Assembly (NCBI GenBank): GCA_037355855.1
Contig: CM074759.1
Span: 806,001-870,000 of the forward strand
Source: Pseudo-nitzschia pungens
Taxonomy: Eukaryota > Bacillariophyta > Bacillariophyceae > Bacillariales > Bacillariaceae
Reading direction: 5' to 3'
DNA length: 64,000 nucleotides
The notes below the pieces were generated by a model, which had not been told where the DNA came from, searched no databases, and saw only the letters and a program-made list of their open reading frames with translations. Positions 53,407-64,000 of the stretch are shown here, piece after piece. A program made the translations under genes and the position numbers. Positions within the stretch are counted from its first letter, which is position 1. Every line of letters begins with the position of its first letter.

Positions 53407-55250
53407 ATGAGAAATACCAACACGCCCCTGAAAAAGAGCGGCGGTGCGCCACCCCCGGCGTCGGGGAACAGCCACCACAGCGGGGACGGTCGGAGCCCCG
53501 CGGACGAAGGCGGAGCGGGAGACGAGCGGTGGGAAAAACGCGAGCGGAGGCGTCGCCGCGAACGGGCAGCTGCCGACAAGAATTACACCAAGTCGTCGCA
53601 CCAGCGGCGGCGGATCGAGACGGAGGGCCGGACCTTTCTGACCCCGGTGGTCCGGGTCCTGCTGTTCGGGTTGCTCCTGTCGCTTCTGGATGTTCTGTAC
53701 AGCATCCAGCGACTGGAGGAATCCTCGGAACTGGTCGCGGTGGAGGTGGCCAAGGAGCAAGCGCAGAAATTGCGGTGGGAGTTGATGGAACCGAGCCCAT
53801 CCGACCGCGGAGGGAAGGACGAGGACGAAGACAGTGACGAAGATCACGACAGTGACGAAGACCGAGACAGCGATGAAGATCACGACAGCGACGAAGACAG
53901 CGACAGAAGACAGCGACAGCGACGAAGACGACGACGAAAAGAAAGATCGAAACAGCAATCAGCGACAACGTCGGCGATAGCGACAGGGATCGGGTCGAGA
54001 AACTGCTGGCCGAGAGGGAACCGATCATCGAGCTGATCAAGGGCGCCGGGATTTCCTTCGATCCCTTCGAGGACACCGACCTCATAGAGGAGCTCCCCAG
54101 GTGGTCGGACGTGGTGGAGATGTACGGCCCGAAACCCGTGATCTACGGCCTGGAGGAGGGGAACTGCGAGCGCTTCCGGGCCCAGACCGACAAGGGCGAT
54201 CACTTCGTAGCCACGGCGGGGACCTTCAACTCGGGGACGAACCTCATGTCCGAGTACCTCGTCAAGAATTGCGTCATGCCCGAACGCATGAAGAAGCACG
54301 GATCAGATCGTCCAGGGGGGTTCGATGGCAGGTAAGCGGAAGAAGAAGAAGAAACCAACAAGAATCATGGAGAATGGCTTGCAAAAAAGAACTGCGCCTG
54401 GTTCGCGGTCGTGGTCGTGTTTGTGTGTTTCGTTTCGTTTCGTTTCGTTTTCTTTCGTTTCGTTTCGTTTCGTTTTGTTTTCTTTTGTTTGTTTTTTTTG
54501 CGCGTTGTCGTCTCACGCGCCTCTCGTTTCGCTCCGGCGTTGCCGCGTCGCTTACCAAAGGTGCCGTGGGGCAAGCACTCGCCCGCGGGAAACAAGGAGT
54601 ACCGGGAAAAACACAAGACGCTAAAGGACAAGGACGTCGATGCCGAGGAAGTCATGCCCATGGTGACCATTCGAGATCCGCTGGTGTGGTTGAAGAGCAT
54701 GTGTCGCCACAAGTACACGGCTTCGTGGGTGGGATTCACGAACCAGGATCACTGCCCCGACTTTTCGCGGAGGGACCTCCGGGTGAGGGTCAAGTACTCC
54801 GATTTCTCTCGCGACTACGAGTCGCTGATATATCTGTGGAACAATTATTACCAGGACTACAAGAACATCGACATTCCGTTCCTGCTGGTGCGATTCGAGG
54901 ATCTGGTCTTCCACCCCGAGGAGACCACCAGGCAGGTGTGCGAGTGCGCCGGTGGCAAGATGTATCAAAAGAAATTCGTGTACGTCGTGGACTCGGCCAA
55001 AAAGGGGCTGACCGCCCACGGAAAGATGACGGAGCGGACGGGGTACGTGGACGCCATGGTGCGGTACGGGACGCTGGCGAAACGATACGAGACGTGGGAT
55101 TTCGGAGACGACCTGGAGTATGTCAAGAAACACGTCGACTCGACCATTATGAAAATGATGGGGTACGCCGCGATTGATCCCTCCCGGGCCAAGGACAATG
55201 CGATAGAATCGGGTGACATAGCAGGAGATGGGGAGACAGATGACGATTAG
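53407..55250 (+). CDS. Golgi-type sulfotransferase-like protein, two exons, frame broken in the first
   Basis: Exon 1 runs 53407-54331 and exon 2 runs 54561-55250. The start encodes a basic cytosolic tail and one membrane helix (VVRVLLFGLLLSLLDVLY, about 80-97), giving type II topology. An acidic (DSDEDH)n stretch then leads to the catalytic part. There the sequence has GTFNSGTNLMSEYLVKN, fitting the 5'-phosphosulfate-binding loop, then TIRDPLVWLKSMCRH (3'-phosphate RDP motif), and VRFEDLVFHPEETTRQ. It would transfer sulfate from PAPS to a glycan. The reading frame changes within the acidic repeat (about 53880-54010) and again at a six-G run (54315-54320), where the splice-compatible frame reads VRWQ|VPWGKH. 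Either the assembly has indels in repeats and homopolymers, or the copy is degenerate. Confidence 0.75.
54420..54500. repeat. (GTTTC)n tract in the sulfotransferase intron
   Basis: A pyrimidine-rich pentamer array inside intron 54332-54560, close to the acceptor side. Confidence 0.8.
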
Positions 55251-55336
55251 GACTGAATCGTGCACTCTTCGTCCGGTGATGGAAAATCGAGAGAAACAAG
55301 CTAGTTGCACTGCGCAGTTGTAAAAGAACTATAATA

Positions 55337-55373
<37 letters not shown>

Positions 55374-55608
55374 GTCTTGTTACGATAAAAATGTGAATTG
55401 AATTTAGATTATTTGGTTCCCACAGATACAACCAATCTCCGCTTGTGGTTTTAGTTTTTTCAACTTAGGAATATTCATTTTTTTGTGCTCTTGCCTTAAA
55501 CTGCCAACATCATAAGCATTCCTTCCTTCTCTAGTATCTGCAGAGAATCCGGCAACACGGCTACAAATGATACCCGATGGTCCTTACAGAATTGTGCGTA
55601 ATTTGCGT
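55251..55608. other. Convergent intergenic region with TA repeat
   Basis: A pure (TA)n run lies at 55339-55370, between the stops of the sulfotransferase-like gene and CDC48. Confidence 0.6.
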
Positions 55609-59194
<3,586 letters not shown>

Positions 59195-60291
59195 ATGCGA
59201 CTGCTACTATCGATTACCGCTGTCGTTGCTCCGTTGGCTTCGGCCTTCGCTCCCCTCGGAACGAGCACGAGGGCGACAACCTTGTTCTCCTCCGTTCCGT
59301 CCGATGTCTCGTCGGCGCCTTCTCTGACTCTGGACGAGCTCAAAGCCGATCTAGTGAGGACGTGTACCGCCGAAAGCAAACCATCTCTGAACGAAGTCAA
59401 AACCCTCGTTCAGGAACTGGAGGAAAAGGCGGAGATGGTAGGCGAGGGACAATCCTCGTCCAGTACCGGTCTCATGTCGGGGGAATGGTATGTTATGCTG
59501 CACTGTTCACGTCTGAAATGGATTGGCCGGAGTTTCTCAAAGCATGGAACATACCTGCCCAGAATAGGTGCTCACGGAGTAGGCATGGAGTGATGCGTAA
59601 GATTGGGAAGACAACCGAGCTTTTTTTCTTTTTTCTCATTTCAGTTTTCGTATTTCTTGCACCGGTGTGGAAATTTGGTAATCTCGTATATGTGATTGCT
59701 GCCAACGATGATCGCAACAACCGTGACGTTGAATGAATCGATGGCAGGGAGCTGTTGTATTCTCCAGAGGACGTCACTCGGTCGTCGCCCTTCTTTTGGG
59801 CATTCGCGCAGGCCTTTCCCGACAACTCGGATCAGATCTTTGGAATCACGGATGCCATCCCGGCGCCCATCAAGGAGGTCGGACCGGCGTACCAAACGAT
59901 CGAAGGCTTGACCGAGGGCACCAGCACCGGAAAGCTCGTGAGCCGTGTCAAGGTTGCCACCCTGAGCGGACTCGCCACCTCCATCATGACCACACGGGCC
60001 GACATCACCGGAGCCATTGGCGTGGACGGCCTGACCATTCGAATCGAGACCACCAAGCCCGAAGAATCGACGGCCCTGGAGAAATTGGGACCCCTCGGAA
60101 ACCTGCTGAACGATAACCTGCCACCCTTTCCCTCGGGTCAGGCCCTGGAACAGGTAGTGCCTGGGTCCTCTACCGTGATCATGCGCACCACCTTTTGCGA
60201 CGACGGTCTGAGAATCAGTCGAAACGACGCCAAGTACGACGAACCCTATGTGTGGAGACGGCGAAAGTTTTCGGGCATGGCGGACCTGTAA
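59195..60291 (+). CDS. Plastid lipid-associated protein (PAP/fibrillin), two exons
   Basis: Exons 59195-59487 and 59748-60291 join MSGEW|ELLYSPEDVTRSSPFFWAF in phase, giving 278 residues. The leader is a signal peptide with the cleavage motif ASAFAP (residues 15-20), then a Ser/Thr-rich transit region, which means a complex plastid. The fibrillin domain starts with the helix LTLDELKADLVRTC and the GEWELLYS strand that defines the family. It ends TTFCDDGLRISRNDAK. Fibrillins bind lipids in plastoglobules and thylakoids and affect photoprotection. Intron 59488-59747. Confidence 0.9.
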
Positions 60292-62187
60292 GGAGTGAGC
60301 GATGAAAGGACGGTCGAAACTGATGGAAATAATCCAAAAGGAATCGGATCCCTTCAACGACGACTAGTGATGCAACGGATATATCTCGCTGTGTATCACC
60401 CATCCTACTGGTATTGGCGATGCGGTCTTGCAAGAGTCGCTAAGACTTTTCAAGTGGGAAAAATGTGACGCGTAACTATGTCGGCAATTAAAATACACTA
60501 CACTGGTTTCTTTGACAATTGTACTACCATGATGTGCGTTGCGCATATTCGCGTCCCGGTATTCCGAAAGGAGTTTGTTGTGTTTGACTTTTCTTCATGC
60601 CCTTCCCCCTCTCCGGTCAAGCATTTGATTCCGAAAAACATCCGGAGGGGGCATTCGTCAACATACCGGTACCTCGCTGAAACAGTGGAAAACAGAATTT
60701 TTTCTTTCATTTTGTTGCATGCATGAAAATGAACATCGGAGATATAAGAGCAGATACGTATTCCTACACTTGTATTCTGCGACCTGCTATGGTAAAGGTA
60801 CAACGTTCATTTTTGGAATAGCGGACAATTCCACATAGATAATAAGTTTCGGGGAAGTTTAGTATGTAATCAAACATCCGGACACACAGCATATTTTCTA
60901 TGCATTATTAGTATATTAGTAAAGAAAAATATGTGCTCGTAAACTTATGAAATAGCAGATGACGTAGTACCATGTCAAATGATAGTGAATAGATTGGGCA
61001 CTTTTGTTGGTATAGTGTTCTTCGTGACAACTACTAAAATAAATCCTGTCCAGGAAACTGATATCCCACCAGTTCTCGCTGTTGAATAAAGAGCATGGAG
61101 GGTTTTGTACTTTTTGGTTATCCCACTTTGTAGGCATTTTGGTCAGTAGGCATTTGAAAGTTTTCCTCATTGGGCAGCAAGAACATACTGTTAACCTCCT
61201 CATAAACAATGATTGGATACAACCTACCACAGGAATATGTCCTTTGCAATTCACTAGTTAATTTTTCAATACAAAATAAATCCATAACTCTGCACCACCA
61301 TACCCAGGGGTAATCCCCCACTTTGCAAATGCTAAAAACTTCCATCCTATTGTTTAAATATCTGGTTCTAATGCAAACTTGTCTTCTTGAAGTTTATCAG
61401 CATGCTTTGCAACTCCCTTGTTACACAGCAAGTGATATGGTCTATTGTTTTCAGTAGCCGTACATTGTGCATAGGAAAGTGAGAAAAAAGAGTGGCGTGC
61501 ACTTTCTCCTTGTCAGCTTTACGACATCTCAATCAGCAGAATTCATGTAAATTCACAGAATGACAACTTCATTCTTCCACTCCTCCTCTCAAAAGCGTCC
61601 ATGTTTCTCATTGAGTTTACCGTAGTCCACCATAACGGGATAGATCGTCATTATAATGTCAAAGTGAAATCTTGAACCGTTCTCCCTTTACAGCATAGTT
61701 TTTGTTGTGCTCAACCCTGATTAGTTCTGACAGTCAAAATTCCATACCGGTACTATTCATGCGAGAAACAAGGAGCATTACTGATGTCTTCGGGTCTAAT
61801 TCTGCCAGACTTAATCTTGCGCGTCGTTCAGTCGCGGATAAAAAGACGACATCTAAAGATTTTACGACTGACAGTCGATGCTTCGTTCGACTGCCGTCTT
61901 CATCATCTGTTGATGTTGTACCGGTAAGATATATGTGGAGAGAGGGTGAGGTACAAGTAAGGTCTTACCCGTAATCACAAAGTAATCACATCATTCGCAA
62001 CACATAGCAGTCGGAGTTCAGCATTCTATGGAATGGTAGCTCGTACATCAACAAGCCGGTCCAATTGCACGCACTTTAATTGAATAGTAGACGGTCGTGT
62101 TGTGCCGATCAAGGTTACTTTCATCAAACACTCTGATCATTCAGTATTGCATCGAATATTTTTTGATTCATCCTGAAAAACAAAATC
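60292..62187. other. Long AT-rich intergenic region
   Basis: Open frames on the minus strand at 60916-61254 and 61118-61345 are AT-rich and unsupported. TACCGGTA at 60664, 61744 and 61919. No recognised repeat or RNA. Confidence 0.5.
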
Positions 62188-63324
62188 ATGAAGGCTGCTG
62201 TATACAAAAAGTTTTGCGAACCGATTCAAATTTTGTCTATGCCCCGGCCGAAACTTTCGTCTCCATCCTCTGTCATAGTTCAAGTCATGGCTACTGGAGT
62301 CTGCCGATCCGATTGGCACGGTTGGAAAGGACACGACGATGACATCAAGAATCACGGATTCCCCTTTATACCTGGACACGAACTCAGTGGAATAATCGTC
62401 GAAACTGGGAGCGCTATAACGAAACTACAGATCGGTGATCGGGTCGCGATCCCCTTCATACTCTCTTGCGGTTTTTGTGCCGAATGCCATTTGGATAAAC
62501 CGACAGTTTGCCTGAAACAAGAACAACCGGGCTTTACTATGCTAGGAAGTTTCGCAGAATTTGTCGAAATCAAGAGAGCGGATCGAAATCTGCGAATTTT
62601 GCCGAAAGGCGTGAGCTTTGTCGAGGCTGCTGCGCTTGGATGCAGATTTACCACCGCATATCGCGCTGTTCTTCAGCAAGGATTGGGATTGCGGAATGGA
62701 AACCAACGCGAGGCTGTTGCAAAGTCGTCCGGCAAAAAAACGGTGTGCGTATTCGGTTGCGGTGGCTTGGGGCTTTCGTGTATTATGATTGCAAAAGCAT
62801 TCGAGAACGAGGGAAACATAGAATCTATCATCGCGGTGGACGTGTCCGAAAAAGCCTTGGACAAAGCTCTCAGTTGCGGTGCGGATCGCATCGTCAACGT
62901 CAGATCCCTCGGCATGAACGATGACGCTGTTCGAAAGAAGGTTCTAGAATTGACAAACGGGTTGGGCGCAGAGTTGACAATTGATGCCGCTGGGTTTCCA
63001 TCCACCTGCGAAAACGCGGTCCACACCTGCAGGCGTGGGGGAAAGATGATTCAGGTAGGCCTCCCAATCGGTGGCCGCCCGCCCCAAATACCGATGGGAG
63101 TTGTCGCCGGCAGAGAGCTCGAGATCGTCGGATCACATGGATTTTCCGCTAACGATTTGCCGGATCTTCTCAGTTACGTAGAAAGCGGGAAATTACAAGT
63201 CAGAAAGCTCGTCGAAAAGGAGGTAAACTTACAAGAGGGAGTGGAGGCGCTGATGGCAATGGACAGCTACAGTCCTCTTGGTATAACAGTGATCACAAGA
63301 TTCGATGATAAGTCTCGAATTTGA
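62188..63324 (+). CDS. Zinc-dependent alcohol dehydrogenase (MDR family)
   Basis: A 378-residue intronless protein. Catalytic-zinc ligands: Cys39 in TGVCRSDWHGW, His64-Glu65 in PGHE, and Cys152 in LGCRF. Structural zinc Cys94, 97, 100 and 108 (CGFCAECHLDKPTVC). The Rossmann motif GCGGLG (190-195) and Asp at the end of beta-2 (VDVSEKA) favour NAD+. GGRPPQIPMGVVAGRELEIVGSHG is the usual C-terminal MDR segment. It would oxidise an alcohol or reduce an aldehyde; the substrate cannot be read. It resembles bacterial Zn-ADHs in lacking extra loops and in lacking introns, but most genes here are also intronless, so transfer is only a possibility. No targeting peptide is visible. Confidence 0.9.
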   Translation: MKAAVYKKFCEPIQILSMPRPKLSSPSSVIVQVMATGVCRSDWHGWKGHDDDIKNHGFPFIPGHELSGIIVETGSAITKLQIGDRVAIPFILSCGFCAECHLDKPTVCLKQEQPGFTMLGSFAEFVEIKRADRNLRILPKGVSFVEAAALGCRFTTAYRAVLQQGLGLRNGNQREAVAKSSGKKTVCVFGCGGLGLSCIMIAKAFENEGNIESIIAVDVSEKALDKALSCGADRIVNVRSLGMNDDAVRKKVLELTNGLGAELTIDAAGFPSTCENAVHTCRRGGKMIQVGLPIGGRPPQIPMGVVAGRELEIVGSHGFSANDLPDLLSYVESGKLQVRKLVEKEVNLQEGVEALMAMDSYSPLGITVITRFDDKSRI

Positions 63325-63961
63325 GAAACTTTCTTATTGGGGATTCGGAGCTACGTTCTTAGTGGTGACTGAGGGACACTTCTTTATTTGATGTTCTCAG
63401 TCACTCTCATAAAATGTTGAGTACGAATTAGAATCTATCACCAGCACTTTCCTTGATTGAGGAGAATTAGACAGCATTTCATCCGTTTCGAACCCTTTTA
63501 CCATTTGAACTAAGCTGAATACCAATTACATCATGAGTGCACTTCACCACATACTACTACTAGGTGAGTTGCAAGACAGATTCAATTACAAGAAGTAAGG
63601 TTAGTTATGATTATGGTTACTAGTACACCTAAAGTTAGTACGGTAACCTTACTCGTATGTTCTGTAGTTGTTTTTCATACGGGTGTTTCGAGATCGAAAG
63701 AGATTGTCAGTCACGTGAATTCAATCACGGAAGGATTTTTAACCATTCCTTTTTCCGATGATTCTTCACTTTTTGACATCGTTTAGCATCATTTTGATGC
63801 GATCGCTTTGGTATGAGGTAAGGTTAGTTGAGTTGCATTTCGGTGCTGTACGAAGTCGTTTGTTTTGATTTTAGGATAGAATACAACTATTCCAGATCAA
63901 TCCTTGATCAGACACGTTGGTACGCTAGCCCCTTTCGGTAGAACCAACATACTTGTAGATC
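63325..63961. other. Intergenic region with GTAAGGTTA words
   Basis: GTAAGGTTA at 63595 and 63819 and GTAACCTTAC at 63643-63652. Probably the promoter and 5' UTR of the next gene. Confidence 0.5.
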
Positions 63962-64000
63962 ATGTCTCCCAAAAAGAAGAAAATCAGGCGCGAGTCGCCG
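63962..64000 (+). CDS. First 13 codons of a further gene (partial)
   Basis: The ATG at 63962 opens a frame that runs off the right edge. It begins MSPKKKKIRRESP, which contains a classical monopartite nuclear localisation signal (PKKKKIRR). Upstream words GTAAGGTTA and the spacing fit a start. Too short for more. Confidence 0.55.
   Translation, partial: MSPKKKKIRRESP

Noticed and set aside
60916..61345. Overlapping minus-strand frames suggestive of a decayed transposase or retroelement
   Set aside because: No catalytic motif, no terminal repeats and AT-rich composition equal to the surroundings.

Overview
The window is nuclear DNA of a eukaryotic alga, most likely a pennate diatom. The clues are GT-AG introns of about 70-420 bp, a two-exon CDC48, the splicing factor SF3B6, mitochondrial-carrier and PPR proteins, and two plastid-type precursors with a signal peptide and an AFAP motif (42209-42601 and 59195-60291). 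The species assignment is inference; no marker gene is present. I find no rRNA, tRNA, CRISPR or bacterial operon structure.

About 29 genes are supported, several only after splicing by eye. Left part (1-20 kb): the 3' end of an unidentified gene, an FMC1/LYR-like factor, a small heat-shock-like protein, an SDR, SF3B6, an MTD1-type methylene-THF dehydrogenase, a bestrophin, a protein with a YVH1-type zinc domain, a six-exon D-lactate-dehydrogenase-like gene with an extra N-terminal domain, a GDAP1-like tail-anchored GST, a BTB/coiled-coil protein and a four-TM protein. Middle (21-36 kb): a VWA protein, an HMG-box protein, an EEP-fold hydrolase, two small membrane proteins and a very large disordered protein that probably spans two exons. 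Right part (36-64 kb): a eukaryotic LarC-like protein, a secreted WISW-motif protein, a plastid thioredoxin-like ferredoxin, a pyrimidine-nucleotide-type carrier with a signal-like leader, a TPR-prefoldin fusion, a PPR protein, a sulfotransferase with a broken frame, CDC48, a plastid fibrillin, a zinc alcohol dehydrogenase and the first codons of a further gene.

The genes alternate strands strikingly. They lie mostly head-to-head, sharing 0.7-2.3 kb upstream regions, and tail-to-tail, with 280-780 bp between stop codons. They do not form a pathway, although one-carbon, lactate/LarC and plastid functions recur. Many genes are GC-rich and produce long antisense open frames that are shadows.

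The intergenic DNA is AT-rich and not featureless. It holds three copies of a 85-95 bp terminal-inverted-repeat element (4029, 23342, 36193), about twenty copies of the palindrome TACCGGTA, more than a dozen copies of GTAAGGTTA or its complement, blocks of TACTAG and many pentanucleotide microsatellites, several inside introns. Two genes (D-LDH-like and sulfotransferase) need small frame corrections, which are either assembly indels or early decay.
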